Below are positions 1 through 8,746 of a stretch of DNA of 64,000 bases, piece after piece. The stretch lies in assembly GCF_014199525.1 (NCBI RefSeq), contig NZ_JACHNU010000006.1:124001-188000 (forward strand), written 5' to 3'. A program made the position numbers and the translations under genes. The stretch is from Conexibacter arvalis. GTDB taxonomy: Bacteria > Actinomycetota > Thermoleophilia > Solirubrobacterales > Solirubrobacteraceae. Position 1 is the first letter of the stretch; each line of letters starts with the position of its first letter. The notes beneath the pieces are model-generated. The model searched no databases and was not told where the DNA came from. It was given only the letters and a program-made list of their open reading frames with translations.

Positions 1-88
1 GCAGCGGGGTCGTGGCGAGCGCGACGGCACCGGCGGCGAGCACGGCGGCGAGAGCACGCGCGGCGGCCCGGAGCGGGCAGCCGGCGGG
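1..88 (-). CDS. possible 5' end of a divergent secreted or membrane protein
   Basis: Read on the minus strand, the first ~73 bases encode an uninterrupted hydrophobic Ala/Leu/Val segment preceded by Arg residues (reading LRAAARALAAVLAAGAVALA), as in a signal peptide or first transmembrane helix. It leaves the window at base 1. No ATG or GTG is visible in this frame between the segment and the divergent TetR start, so the true start is unclear. A TetR regulator divergent from a membrane or secreted protein is a common layout, but this is only suggestive. Confidence 0.25.
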
Positions 89-691
89 GTGAGGGGTCGG
101 CGGCGAGCGGCCGACGCCAGACGCGATCCCGAGCGCACGCGGCAGGCGCTGCTTGACGCCGCGCTGGCCGAGTTCGCCGAGAAGGGGCGCGCCGGCGCGC
201 GGGTCAGCGAGATCGCCGCCCGCGCCGGCGTCAACAAGCAGCTGATCTCGTACCACTTCGACGGCAAGGACGGGCTCTACCAGGCGCTCGCCGACCGCTG
301 GCTGGAGCGCGAGCGGGAGTTCGCCGATCCCGACATCCCGCTCGGCGAGCTGGCCGCCCGCTATGCGCGCGAGACGGTCGAGCAGCGCGAGCTGACGCGG
401 CTGTTCGTGCGCGAGTGCATCGAGGACGCGCCGGAGCCCGACTGGGGCCAGGATCCGGACGCTGAGCCCGAGGAGCTCGCCGACCTGCGCCGCCGCCAGC
501 GAGCCGGCGAGATCGCCGAGCAGCTCGACCCGGCGTTCGTGCTGCTGGCGCTGCAGGGCGCGGCCGCCGCATCGGTCGTCTTCCCCGCCGACGTGCGCCG
601 CTGGACGGGGCTCGAGCCCGACTCGCCGGAGTTCGCCGAGCGCTACGCCGAGCAGCTGCGGCGGCTCGCGGAGCTGCTGGCAGGCCGCTGA
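89..691 (+). CDS. TetR-family transcriptional regulator
   Basis: A 200-residue one-component repressor. The N-terminal TetR DNA-binding domain spans about residues 15-63, with the helix-turn-helix SEIAARAGVNKQLISYHF and the typical following DGKDGLYQALADRW. The C-terminal ~130 residues form the ligand-binding/dimerisation half, with no recognisable ligand signature. GTG start at 89; no later start would keep helix 1. It is followed by a perfect hairpin at 759-785 shared with the convergent pckG, so it is probably monocistronic. The target is unknown; the gene lying left of the window is the first candidate. Confidence 0.88.
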   Translation: MRGRRRAADARRDPERTRQALLDAALAEFAEKGRAGARVSEIAARAGVNKQLISYHFDGKDGLYQALADRWLEREREFADPDIPLGELAARYARETVEQRELTRLFVRECIEDAPEPDWGQDPDAEPEELADLRRRQRAGEIAEQLDPAFVLLALQGAAAASVVFPADVRRWTGLEPDSPEFAERYAEQLRRLAELLAGR

Positions 692-758
692 CGCGGCCGC
701 GCGACGCGCTCGGCCGCCCTCGTGCCCGCCGGAACCGCTCGACAGGGCCAGCGAAGGG

Positions 759-785
759 CCCGCCCCGGCCGTGTGCCGGGGCGGG
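759..785. terminator. bidirectional hairpin terminator between tetR and pckG
   Basis: Perfect 11-bp arms CCCGCCCCGGC / GCCGGGGCGGG separated by CGTGT, lying between two converging stop codons (691 and 792). There is no U-tract on either side, as usual for terminators in very GC-rich actinobacteria. Confidence 0.6.
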
Positions 786-791
786 TGCGTG

Positions 792-2609
792 TCAGGAGGC
801 GGCGTTCAGGCGCGCTTCGAGCGCGTCGACCTGCGCGGCGACGGCGGCCGGGAGGCGGTCGCCGAACTTGGCGAGGAACTCGCGCACGTCGGGCAGCTCG
901 GCCTTCCACTCCTCGACGTCGACCTTCAGCAGCTCGCCGAGGTCGGCGTCGCTGATCTCGAGGCCGGCCGTGTCGAGCGACGCGGGCGTCGGCAGGATGC
1001 CGATCGGCGTCTCGACGCCCTCGCCGGTGCCGGCGCAGCGCTCGAAGACCCACTTCAGCACGCGGCTGTTCTCGCCGAAGCCTGGCCACAGCCAGCGGCC
1101 GTCGGCGTCCTTGCGGAACCAGTTGACGTAGAAGATCTTCGGCAGCTTGGCGCCCTCGCGCTCGCCGATCTTCAGCCAATGGCCCATGTAGTCGCCCATG
1201 TGGTAGCCGGCGAACGGCAGCTGCGCGAACGGGTCGCGGCGCAGTCTGCCGACGGCGCCGGTCGCGGCGGCGGTCGTCTCCGACGCCATCGTCGCGCCGA
1301 GGTAGACGCCGTGCTCCCAGCTGAAGGCCTCGTGGACCAGCGGGACGACGCTGGAGCGGCGGCCGCCGAACAGGAAGGCGTCGATCGGCACGCCGGCCGG
1401 GTCCTCCCACTCGGGCGCGATCGCCGGGTCCTGCGCGGCGGGAACGGTGAAGCGGGCGTTCGGATGGGCGGCCGGCGTGCCCGACTCCGGCGTCCAGTCT
1501 CTGCCGTGCCAGTCGATCAGATGCGCCGGCGGCTCGTCGGTCATCTCCTCCCACCAGATGTCGCCGTCGTCGGTTCTGGCGACGTTGGTGAAGATGGCGT
1601 TCTCGGCGGCGGTGGCGATCGCGTTCGGGTTGGTCTTCTGCGACGTGCCCGGCGCGACGCCGAAGAAGCCGGCCTCGGGGTTGACCGCGTAGAGGCGGCC
1701 GTCGGCGCCGAACTTCATCCACGCGATGTCGTCGCCGATCGTCTCGACCGTCCAGCCCTCGAGCGTCGGGATCAGCATCGCGAGGTTGGTCTTGCCGCAT
1801 GCCGACGGGAAGGCGCCGGTGACGTACTTGACCTCGCCCTCCGGCGACGTGAGCTTGAGGATCAGCATGTGCTCGGCCATCCAGCCCTCGTCGCGGGCCA
1901 TCACCGAGGCGATCCGCAGCGCGAAGCACTTCTTGCCGAGCAGCGCGTTGCCGCCGTACCCGGAGCCGAACGACCAGATCTCGCGCGTCTCGGGGTAGTG
2001 GACGATGTACTTGTTGTCGGCGTTGCACGGCCAGGCGACGTCCTTCTCGCCCTCGGCCAGCGGCGCGCCGACCGAATGGACGCAGGGGACGAACTCGCCG
2101 TCGTCGCCGAGCACCTCCAGCGCGCCGGCGCCCATGCGGGTCATGATCCGCATCGAGACGGCGACGTAGGCCGAATCGGTCAGCTCGACGCCGATGTGGG
2201 CGATGTCGGAGCCGAGCGGCCCCATCGAGAACGGGACGACGTACATGGTCCGACCACGCATGCAGCCGCGGAACAGCGGCTCCAGGGTCGCGCGCATCTC
2301 GGTTGGCGCACGCCAGTTGTTGGTCGGGCCGGCGTCCTCCTCGGACTCCGAGCAGATGAACGTCCGGTCCTCCACGCGGGCGACGTCGCCCGGGTCCGAC
2401 AGCGCGAGGTAAGAGTTCGGACGCTTCGCGTCCGACAGGCGCTCGAAGGTCCCGGCGTCCACCAGCTCCTGGCAGAGGCGGTCGTACTCCTCGGCCGATC
2501 CGTCACACCAGTGGACGCGATCGGGCTGGGTCAATGCGGCGACCTCGTCGACCCAGGCCAGCAGTCTCTCGTGGCGGGTCAGCGGGGCGTCGGTTTCAGT
2601 GATGCTCAC
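792..2609 (-). CDS. pckG: phosphoenolpyruvate carboxykinase (GTP)
   Basis: Interconverts oxaloacetate + GTP and PEP + CO2 + GDP in the cytosol (gluconeogenesis/anaplerosis). About 605 residues, the normal length for the GTP-dependent family. Visible motifs: the active-site loop region [17 protein letters not shown] near residue 217, the family-specific P-loop [14 protein letters not shown] (~265-278) with the reactive Cys, the metal-binding [11 protein letters not shown] (~290-300) and the nucleotide loop FLFGGRR. I chose GTG at 2609 because GAGGGAG lies five bases upstream; the frame stays open to an ATG at 2639, adding ten residues. It stands alone between tetR and the MaoC gene. The nearby malyl-CoA lyase makes a role in C2/C3 assimilation plausible. 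Confidence 0.97.
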   Translation of the reverse strand: MSITETDAPLTRHERLLAWVDEVAALTQPDRVHWCDGSAEEYDRLCQELVDAGTFERLSDAKRPNSYLALSDPGDVARVEDRTFICSESEEDAGPTNNWRAPTEMRATLEPLFRGCMRGRTMYVVPFSMGPLGSDIAHIGVELTDSAYVAVSMRIMTRMGAGALEVLGDDGEFVPCVHSVGAPLAEGEKDVAWPCNADNKYIVHYPETREIWSFGSGYGGNALLGKKCFALRIASVMARDEGWMAEHMLILKLTSPEGEVKYVTGAFPSACGKTNLAMLIPTLEGWTVETIGDDIAWMKFGADGRLYAVNPEAGFFGVAPGTSQKTNPNAIATAAENAIFTNVARTDDGDIWWEEMTDEPPAHLIDWHGRDWTPESGTPAAHPNARFTVPAAQDPAIAPEWEDPAGVPIDAFLFGGRRSSVVPLVHEAFSWEHGVYLGATMASETTAAATGAVGRLRRDPFAQLPFAGYHMGDYMGHWLKIGEREGAKLPKIFYVNWFRKDADGRWLWPGFGENSRVLKWVFERCAGTGEGVETPIGILPTPASLDTAGLEISDADLGELLKVDVEEWKAELPDVREFLAKFGDRLPAAVAAQVDALEARLNAAS

Positions 2610-2722
2610 GTGCACTCCCTCGGTTGGCTCGCGGGGCATCCGCGGCAGTATTCCATCGCAAACGGAAACCTGCTTCCGCGCGACGGCTCCCGCGAGCCTC
2701 CGAAGGCGCCAGATTTTCGGTG

Positions 2723-3253
2723 CTACGAGGCGGTCTGCCCGGGGTTCTTCTTGGGCACGAGCACGAGCCGTCTGAACTCGGCGACCAGCACGCCGTCCTG
2801 GTTGAGCACCCGCGTGTGCACCTTGACGACCCCGCGATCGGGCTTGGAGCGGGACTCTCTCGCTTCCAGCACCTCGGTCTCGGCGAACAGCGTGTCGCCG
2901 TGGAAGACCGGGTTCGGGTGGCTGAGCCCCTCGGTCGCGAGGTTCGCGATCGCCTTGCCGGAGATGTCCGAAACGGACATTCCGAGCGCCAAGGAGTAGA
3001 CGTAGGGACCGACCACGACGTTTCTGCCCTGCTGCGCCTGCGACGCGTAGACGTCGTTGATGTGCAGCGGGTGGTGGTTCATCGTGATGAGGCAGAAGAG
3101 GTGGTCGTCGGCCTCGGTCACCGTCTTGGCGGGCCAGTGCTTGTAGACGGCGCCGACCTCGAACTCCTCGAAGTAGCGGCCGTAGCTGTGGGCGCCGGAG
3201 GCCTCGCGGGTCGCCTGGTCGGTGTCGACGTGGTTGGTGGTCGTCTCGCTCAT
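2723..3253 (-). CDS. MaoC-family (R)-enoyl-CoA hydratase / mesaconyl-CoA hydratase-like
   Basis: A 176-residue single hot-dog hydratase. The MaoC signature is visible around residues 42-75, with the catalytic Asp/His of the hydratase-2 motif in the segment [20 protein letters not shown], followed by the G-P-Y-V stretch. The C-terminal half ([17 protein letters not shown]) is the second strand set of the fold. AGGAG lies six bases before the ATG. It is divergent from malyl-CoA lyase (124 bp apart). In Chloroflexus and in the ethylmalonyl-CoA pathway, MaoC hydratases act on mesaconyl-/methylmalyl-CoA next to that lyase. I infer the same substrate class; generic enoyl-CoA hydration remains possible. 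Confidence 0.85.
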   Translation of the reverse strand: MSETTTNHVDTDQATREASGAHSYGRYFEEFEVGAVYKHWPAKTVTEADDHLFCLITMNHHPLHINDVYASQAQQGRNVVVGPYVYSLALGMSVSDISGKAIANLATEGLSHPNPVFHGDTLFAETEVLEARESRSKPDRGVVKVHTRVLNQDGVLVAEFRRLVLVPKKNPGQTAS

Positions 3254-3376
3254 CGCTGCTCCTGGTCGTGCGGGTCCGGGGTTGCGGATGGCCGCGAAGG
3301 ATGGCGTATCGGGGTCTGAATGAACGCCGGATGCCTACGATCGGCTTCAGTCCGGCCCCAACAGGAGATCGACCCC

Positions 3377-4423
3377 GTGCGCAATCCCCGTGACTTCCTG
3401 AAGCCCCTCGCCAACGGCGCCCCGCAGCCGCTGCTGGACGTCCCCGCGACGCCGTCGCGGATGATCCACTTCTTCGATCCGAGCAACGAGAAGATGGCGG
3501 CGAAGGTGCCGGACATCGCCCAGCAGGCCGACGTCGTGCTCGGCAACCTGGAGGACGGCGTCCCGGCCGACCGCAAGGAGGCCGCGCGCGCCGGGCTCGT
3601 CGAGATCGCGAAGTCGCTCGCGCCCGAGGCGACGCTGTGGACCCGCGTCAACTCGCTCGAGTCGCCGTGGGTGCTCGACGACATCACCGCCGCGGTGCTC
3701 GAGGCCGGCGACAAGATCGACGTGATCATGCTGCCGAAGGTCGAGGGCCCGTGGGACATCCACTACGCCGACCGCCTGATCGCCCAGCTGGAGGCGAAGG
3801 CCGGCGTCCGGCGCCCGATCCTGATCCACGCGATCCTCGAGACGGCGCTCGGCATGGCCAACGTCGAGGAGATCGCGTCGGCCTCGCCGCGGATGCAGGG
3901 GATCTCGCTCGGCCCGGCCGACCTCGCCGCCTCTCGCCGCATGAAGACGACCCGCGTCGGCGGCGGCCACCCCGGCTACCGCGTGCTCGACGACCCGGAC
4001 CCCGCGAACCCCGAGGCGCCGCGCGCCTCCGCGCAGCAGGATCCGTGGCACTACACGCTCGCGCGCATGGTCGACGCCTGCACGGCGACCGGCATCCTGC
4101 CCTACTACGGCCCCTACGGCGACATCAAGGACGTCGCCGGCTGCGAGGCCCAGTTCCGCGCCGCCTTCCTGCTCGGCTGCGTCGGCACGTGGTCGCTGCA
4201 CCCGGTCCAGATCGGGATCGCGAAGAAGGTCTTCTCGCCCGACCCCGACGAGGTCGCCTTCGCCAAGAAGGTGATCGACGCGATCCCGGACGGCCGCGGC
4301 GTCCACATGATCGACGGCAAGATGCAGGACGACGCGACCTGGAAGCAGGCGCAGGTGATGGTCACGCTCGCCAAGTCGCTGGCCGAGCGCGACCCCGAGC
4401 TGGCCGAGGCGTACGGGCTCTAG
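3377..4423 (+). CDS. mcl: malyl-CoA / methylmalyl-CoA / citramalyl-CoA lyase (Chloroflexus MCL type)
   Basis: HpcH/HpaI-CitE superfamily TIM-barrel lyase that cleaves or forms (S)-malyl-CoA and relatives (glyoxylate + acetyl- or propionyl-CoA; pyruvate + acetyl-CoA). At 348 residues it matches the Chloroflexus enzyme in length and in my memory of its sequence: N-terminal [25 protein letters not shown] with an acidic Mg ligand, [37 protein letters not shown], and C-terminal [15 protein letters not shown] ending EAYGL. I chose GTG at 3377 over the in-frame ATG at 3320 because AGGAG sits nine bases upstream and it reproduces the 348-residue length. Divergent from the MaoC hydratase. No other 3-hydroxypropionate-cycle gene is in the window. 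Confidence 0.9.
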   Translation: MRNPRDFLKPLANGAPQPLLDVPATPSRMIHFFDPSNEKMAAKVPDIAQQADVVLGNLEDGVPADRKEAARAGLVEIAKSLAPEATLWTRVNSLESPWVLDDITAAVLEAGDKIDVIMLPKVEGPWDIHYADRLIAQLEAKAGVRRPILIHAILETALGMANVEEIASASPRMQGISLGPADLAASRRMKTTRVGGGHPGYRVLDDPDPANPEAPRASAQQDPWHYTLARMVDACTATGILPYYGPYGDIKDVAGCEAQFRAAFLLGCVGTWSLHPVQIGIAKKVFSPDPDEVAFAKKVIDAIPDGRGVHMIDGKMQDDATWKQAQVMVTLAKSLAERDPELAEAYGL

Positions 4424-4478
4424 CCCGCTCGGCGACGGCCGCGGCGAGCGCCGCGGCCGTCGCTCGGAGGGCCGTGGA

Positions 4479-4519
4479 GGGGCGCGCCGCGCGGCCGTCC
4501 CCGCCGCGCGGCGCGCCCC
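4479..4519. terminator. 41-nt long-stem hairpin, copy 1
   Basis: Sixteen-base arms (4479-4494 GGGGCGCGCCGCGCGG and its exact complement 4504-4519) with a nine-base loop, between the converging mcl and PKD genes. The identical 41-nt sequence recurs at 6592-6632 on the other side of the PKD gene. It is probably a bidirectional terminator and a dispersed intergenic repeat. Confidence 0.6.
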
Positions 4520-4529
4520 GCGTGCGGGA

Positions 4530-6473
4530 TCAGCGCCGCAGCACGCGCAGCGAGCGCGAGACCGTCGCGCGGTTGCCGGCGGCGTCGGTCGCCATGATCC
4601 GGACGGCGAGCCGCAGCGCCCGGCGTCTGCCGAGCAGCCGGCGCGCCGGCTTGAGCGCGAGCGTCCGGGCCCGGTTCGCAGCGATCCGTCGCACGGTCCG
4701 CTCGGCGAGCGTGAGGTCGCCGACGCGCGCGATCGTCGCGCGGCGGGCGCGGGCGACGACGGTCGCGGTGACCGTCGCGCGCTCGTCTGAGCGGACCTTC
4801 AGCCGCAGCCCCTTCTTTGCCAGCGCCGAGAAGGCGATCCGCTTCGGCGCCGTCACGCGCAGCTTCGGCGCGGTGCGGTCGACCGGCACGGCGCCGCCGC
4901 CCCCACCGCCCCCGCCTCTGCCGCCCTCGCCGGCGGGCAGCACGACGCGCACCGTGCGGGCCTCCTGCGCGACGTTGCCGGCGCGGTCGACGGCGGTGAC
5001 GGTCGCGGTGTACGTGCCGGGCGCGGCGTAGGCGTGCTCTGCGGCGCCGCCTGCCGACGACGCGCCGTCGCCGAAGCTCCACGTCACGCTGCGCATGCCC
5101 ATCGCGTCGCTCGCCGTCGCCGCGAAGGCGCCGGGCTCCCCGGCCACCAGCGTCGCGGGCGCGCGGACGCCGGCCAGCCGCGGCGGCGTGCCGCCGTCGA
5201 TCCCGCCGACGAGCACGCGACCGTCCGCTCCGCCCGACGTCGTCCAGGCGACGAGCAGGTCGCGGTCGCCGACGAGCGCCGCGCTGACGTCGTTGACGTC
5301 GGCCCCCGCGAGCGGGATCGGCGCATCGAAGGCGGCCGCGCCCGGCGGGCGGGTGGCGACGCTCATGCCCGTCGCGCTTTCGATCACGGCGTGCTCGGTC
5401 CCGTCCGGCGCGGCGAGCAGGTCGGTGACCCAGCCGGTGCCGGTCGGCACCTGAATCGGGTCGGAGTAGGTGCCGTCGGCGCCGCGGACGACGACGCTGT
5501 CGCGCGAGACCATCGGCGCGATCTCCTCGAAGACCGCGAGATGGAGCGCTCCCGAGGCGTCGGTCCCGGCCGCGAGCGCCTCCGTGCCCGGCAGTCTGCG
5601 CTCGAGCGCGAAGGCCGTCCCGCCGGGGGCGAGCCGGTGGACCTGCGCGCCGTCGCTGCCTCCGACGACCGTCAGCACCGTGCCGTCGCCGAGCACCTTC
5701 GTGCCGCCGTGGTAGAGCCATCTCGGCTCGGTCGCCTGCGCGACGAGCAGCGGGTTGACCGAGCTGCCGTCGGGCCGCCGGACGCCGACCCGCACCGTGG
5801 TCGTCTCGTTGCTCGGCGGCGGGCTGGTCGTCGTCGCCAACATCGCGACGGCGAACGCGACCGTCCCGTCGGCGCCGGCGCTCACCTGCGGCCGGATGAA
5901 CGGGTCGAAGACGTCGGGGAAGAAGTAGCTCGACGGTCTGATCTGTCCGATCCCGTCGCGCAGGCCGGTCGCCGCCGAGTCCGGCTGGCTCCCGCTTCTC
6001 GAGACCGAGCAGGCGAGCGCCAGTCTGCCGGTCACGGTGTAGGCGACGTCGACGAACCGCCCGCAATCCCCGGCATCGACGATCGCCCCGAAGCGGCCGC
6101 CGGCCGGCCGGATGCTCGCCTGCGCCCGCGCGCCGGTGGTCGCGACGCCCCAGATCGCGTACGCCGCGCCGTCGGGCGCGAACGCGATCGCCGGCATCTC
6201 CGCGTTCGCCGTCCGCGACAGCTCCTCGACCGGGCCGAACCCCTCGCCCGGCGCGCGGACGCGGACGCGCAGCGCGCGGTCCGAGCCGCCGCCGCCGCGG
6301 TAGACGACGTACTGCTCGCCGGTCGGCGAGACGTGGGCGCCGACCTGCAGGCCGCCGTCGGCCCGCGCCAGCTCCTCGACGTCGACCGGTCCCGGCGCTC
6401 CGTGCGCCGTCGCAGCCGCTGCGAGCGCCCCGACCACCGCGGTCCCCGCGACCGCGCCCATCCTCCATCCCAT
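4530..6473 (-). CDS. secreted PKD-domain protein
   Basis: About 647 residues. A signal peptide (AVAGTAVVGALAAAATAHGA) ends near residue 26. A long repetitive beta-rich region (roughly 30-430) follows, resembling a propeller of repeats with FAPDGAAYAIWG/APDGTEHAVIE-like units. A PKD domain lies at ~435-510 (VTWSFGDGASSAGG ... HAYAAPGTYTATVTAVDRAGN), then a Gly run (GGRGGGGGGGG) and a C-terminal beta-sandwich-like domain that is Lys/Arg-rich and again ends in TDAAGNRATVSRSLRVLRR. ATG at 6473 is preceded by GGAGG; a TTG four codons earlier is less likely. It is exported, probably surface-associated; PKD domains commonly mediate protein or carbohydrate contacts. No catalytic motif recognised. Confidence 0.8.
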   Translation of the reverse strand: MGWRMGAVAGTAVVGALAAAATAHGAPGPVDVEELARADGGLQVGAHVSPTGEQYVVYRGGGGSDRALRVRVRAPGEGFGPVEELSRTANAEMPAIAFAPDGAAYAIWGVATTGARAQASIRPAGGRFGAIVDAGDCGRFVDVAYTVTGRLALACSVSRSGSQPDSAATGLRDGIGQIRPSSYFFPDVFDPFIRPQVSAGADGTVAFAVAMLATTTSPPPSNETTTVRVGVRRPDGSSVNPLLVAQATEPRWLYHGGTKVLGDGTVLTVVGGSDGAQVHRLAPGGTAFALERRLPGTEALAAGTDASGALHLAVFEEIAPMVSRDSVVVRGADGTYSDPIQVPTGTGWVTDLLAAPDGTEHAVIESATGMSVATRPPGAAAFDAPIPLAGADVNDVSAALVGDRDLLVAWTTSGGADGRVLVGGIDGGTPPRLAGVRAPATLVAGEPGAFAATASDAMGMRSVTWSFGDGASSAGGAAEHAYAAPGTYTATVTAVDRAGNVAQEARTVRVVLPAGEGGRGGGGGGGGAVPVDRTAPKLRVTAPKRIAFSALAKKGLRLKVRSDERATVTATVVARARRATIARVGDLTLAERTVRRIAANRARTLALKPARRLLGRRRALRLAVRIMATDAAGNRATVSRSLRVLRR

Positions 6474-6591
6474 CGTTGCCTCCAAGCTCCGGTGAGTGAA
6501 CGACGCACTACTTTCGCCGATCGCGCGGCGGAACGCGGCGCCTGGCCCGCTTCGACCGGCCGGGGCGTCGCGTCACCGCGCGGCCGGTGGA

Positions 6592-6632
6592 GGGGCGCGC
6601 CGCGCGGCCGTCCCCGCCGCGCGGCGCGCCCC
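6592..6632. terminator. 41-nt long-stem hairpin, copy 2
   Basis: Base-for-base the same hairpin as 4479-4519. Here it lies 16 bases beyond the stop codon of the CitE-like lyase, where it would terminate the minus-strand agmatine deiminase/lyase unit. The flanking GTGGAGG or GGTGGAGG is also shared with copy 1. Confidence 0.6.
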
Positions 6633-6647
6633 GTCGGGCGGCGGCGC

Positions 6648-7571
6648 TCAGGCGGCGTAGCCTGCGGCGCGTCCGGCCTCGACGATGCGCTCTGCCATCT
6701 TGCGGTTCGCCTCGTCGATCATCTCGCCGTCGAACATCGCCGCGCCGCGGCCGCCCTCGTCGGCCGCCTCGCGGTAGGCGGCGAGCATCTGCTCGGCCCG
6801 CTCCCACTCCTCGCGCGAGGGGCTGAAGACGCCGTTGACGATCTCGATCTGGCCCGGGTGGATCGTCCACTTGCCGTCGAGGCCGAGCGCGCGGGCGATG
6901 CGGGCGCGCTCGCGCAGGCCCTCCTCGTCCTTGACGTTGCCGTACGGGCCGTCGATCGCCTGGATGCCGGCGGCGCGGGCGGCGACGACGAGCTTCGAGT
7001 AGAGGTAGTTGAGGTGGTCGCCCGGGTAGCCGTCGGGGGTGCCGCCGATCGTCGTGATCGGGATGCCGATCGCGGCCGAGTAGTCGCCCGGGCCGAAGAT
7101 CAGCGTCTCCATCCGCGGCGAGGCGGTCGCGATCGCCTCGCAGGCGATCAGGCCCTTCGCGTCCTCGATCTGCGCCTCGATGCCGATGCGGCCGACCTCG
7201 AACCCCTTCGCCAGCTCGATCTGCGTGATGAGCTTGTCGGTCATCTCGACGTCGCCGGGGGTCTGGACCTTCGGCAGCATGATCGCGTCGAGCTTGTCGC
7301 CGGCCTGCTCGACGACGTCGATCAGGTCGCGGTAGTAGTGCGGCGTGTCGGTCCCGTTGACGCGCACGACGACCGTCTTCTCGCCGAAGTCGAGGTCGTG
7401 CAGGGCGGCGATCACCTGCCCGCGCGCTCTCGCCTTCTCGCTCTGCGCGACGGCGTCCTCGAGGTCGAGGAAGACCTCGTCGGCGTCGAGGCCGGTGGCC
7501 TTCTGGAGGAAGCGTTCGTTGGAGCCGGGAACGGCGTGGCAGCTGCGTCGGGATCGATTCATGCGCCGCAT
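6648..7571 (-). CDS. HpcH/HpaI (CitE-like) CoA-ester lyase
   Basis: A 307-residue member of the malyl-CoA/citrate lyase beta superfamily, distinct from mcl at 3377. Visible: PGSNERFLQKA near residue 15, DEVFLDLEDAV with the Mg-binding acid (~31-41), KLDAIMLPKVQTPGDV, IEAQIEDAKGLIACEAIA, FGPGDYSAAIG, DGPYGNVKDEEGL and GLDGKWTIHPGQIEIVNGVFSPS. The last segments resemble the proteobacterial malyl-CoA lyase (Mcl1) branch. Either ATG at 7571 or three codons later could start it; neither has a good Shine-Dalgarno. It follows agmatine deiminase by 54 bases on the same strand. Substrate not determinable: malyl-, methylmalyl- or citramalyl-CoA. Confidence 0.85.
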   Translation of the reverse strand: MRRMNRSRRSCHAVPGSNERFLQKATGLDADEVFLDLEDAVAQSEKARARGQVIAALHDLDFGEKTVVVRVNGTDTPHYYRDLIDVVEQAGDKLDAIMLPKVQTPGDVEMTDKLITQIELAKGFEVGRIGIEAQIEDAKGLIACEAIATASPRMETLIFGPGDYSAAIGIPITTIGGTPDGYPGDHLNYLYSKLVVAARAAGIQAIDGPYGNVKDEEGLRERARIARALGLDGKWTIHPGQIEIVNGVFSPSREEWERAEQMLAAYREAADEGGRGAAMFDGEMIDEANRKMAERIVEAGRAAGYAA

Positions 7572-7625
7572 GCTGGCAGAGCGAATCGCGCGCTGGCCCC
7601 GTTTGACGGGCGGCGCGGCGGGGCC

Positions 7626-8663
7626 TCAGAGCGGCGCCGCCGGGACCTGCTGCGTGATGCAGTGGACGCCGCCGCCGCCGAGCGCCAGCACGCGGCCGGG
7701 GACGCCGACGACCTGCCGTCCCGGCAGCAGCTCGCCGAGGCGGCGCAGCGCCTCCTCGTCCATGTCGGGGTCGAGCTGAGCGAGCGGCACGATCGCGGCG
7801 CCGTTGCAGAGGTAGAAGTTCGTGTACGGGATCGCGATCGGCGTCCCGTCGGCGCGCGTGGTGCGCGGCAGCAGGTCGAACTCGACGACGTCGATCCCGG
7901 CCGCGCGCAGGCGCGCGGCGTTGTCGCACGCGGCGGCGTGGTTGGGGTCGTCGGAGCCGGGGACGGTCTGCAGCAGCGCGCGGCCCTCGCCGAGGAAGGC
8001 GCAGATGTTGTCGACGTGGCCGTCGGTGTCGGCGTCCTCGACGAGGCCGTCGCCGAGCCAGACGACCTGCCCGACGCCGAGCGCCTCGCGCACCCGCGCC
8101 TCGATCTGCTCGCGCGACATGTCGGGGTTGCGGTTGGGGTTGAGCAGGCACTGCTCGGTCGTGATCAGCCGGCCCACGCCGTCGACGGCGATCGAGCCGC
8201 CCTCCAGCACCATGTCGACCGCGACGCGCGGGATCTCCAGCAGCTCCAGCAGCCGCGCCGCGACGGCGGCGTCGCGGTCGTAGGGAGTGAACGCCTCGCC
8301 CCAGGCGTTGAAGCGGAAGTCGACGCCGCGGCGGATCGGCGCGCCGCCGGCGTCGCGACCGGCGACGACGATCGGGCCGTTGTCGCGCAGCCACGAGTCG
8401 TCGATCGGCAGCGCGACGACCTCGACGTCCCTCGCCGGCACCCGCCGCCGCGCGTCGTCGGCGTCGGCCGGGTCGGCGACCAGCAGCACCGGCTCGAACG
8501 CGGCGATCGCCGCGACGACCTCGGCGTGGACCTCGCGCGCCGCCTCGATCGACGTGTCGCGCCACGTCTCGCGCCGCGCCGGCCACGCGACCAGCGTCCG
8601 CTCGTGCGGCGCCCACTCCGGCGGCATCGTCAGCGCCGCCCGCTGCTCCGTCCCTCGCTTCAT
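7626..8663 (-). CDS. aguA: agmatine deiminase (porphyromonas-type peptidylarginine deiminase family)
   Basis: Hydrolyses agmatine to N-carbamoylputrescine + NH3 (arginine/polyamine catabolism), cytosolic. About 345 residues, near the usual 340-370. Key residues of the guanidino-modifying fold are present: DDSWLRDNGP (substrate Asp/Arg, ~83), VLEGGSI, DTDGHVDN with the catalytic His, and GGGGVHCITQQVPA with the nucleophilic Cys near the C terminus. I chose ATG at 8663 (AAGGTGGGG upstream); the open frame to 8723 lacks homology. First gene of a two-gene unit with the CitE-like lyase. No N-carbamoylputrescine amidase is seen nearby. Confidence 0.92.
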   Translation of the reverse strand: MKRGTEQRAALTMPPEWAPHERTLVAWPARRETWRDTSIEAAREVHAEVVAAIAAFEPVLLVADPADADDARRRVPARDVEVVALPIDDSWLRDNGPIVVAGRDAGGAPIRRGVDFRFNAWGEAFTPYDRDAAVAARLLELLEIPRVAVDMVLEGGSIAVDGVGRLITTEQCLLNPNRNPDMSREQIEARVREALGVGQVVWLGDGLVEDADTDGHVDNICAFLGEGRALLQTVPGSDDPNHAAACDNAARLRAAGIDVVEFDLLPRTTRADGTPIAIPYTNFYLCNGAAIVPLAQLDPDMDEEALRRLGELLPGRQVVGVPGRVLALGGGGVHCITQQVPAAPL

Positions 8664-8746
8664 GCGCCCCACCTTAGCCGCGGCTGCGCACGATCGGCGG
8701 GATCGGCGTCCCACGTGCCGCAAGCCGGCCCGTACCGTCCCGAGCT

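Noticed and set aside
771-2999. Long + strand open frame over pckG
   Set aside because: Antisense shadow caused by high GC at third positions; the opposite strand has clear PEP carboxykinase motifs and a ribosome site.
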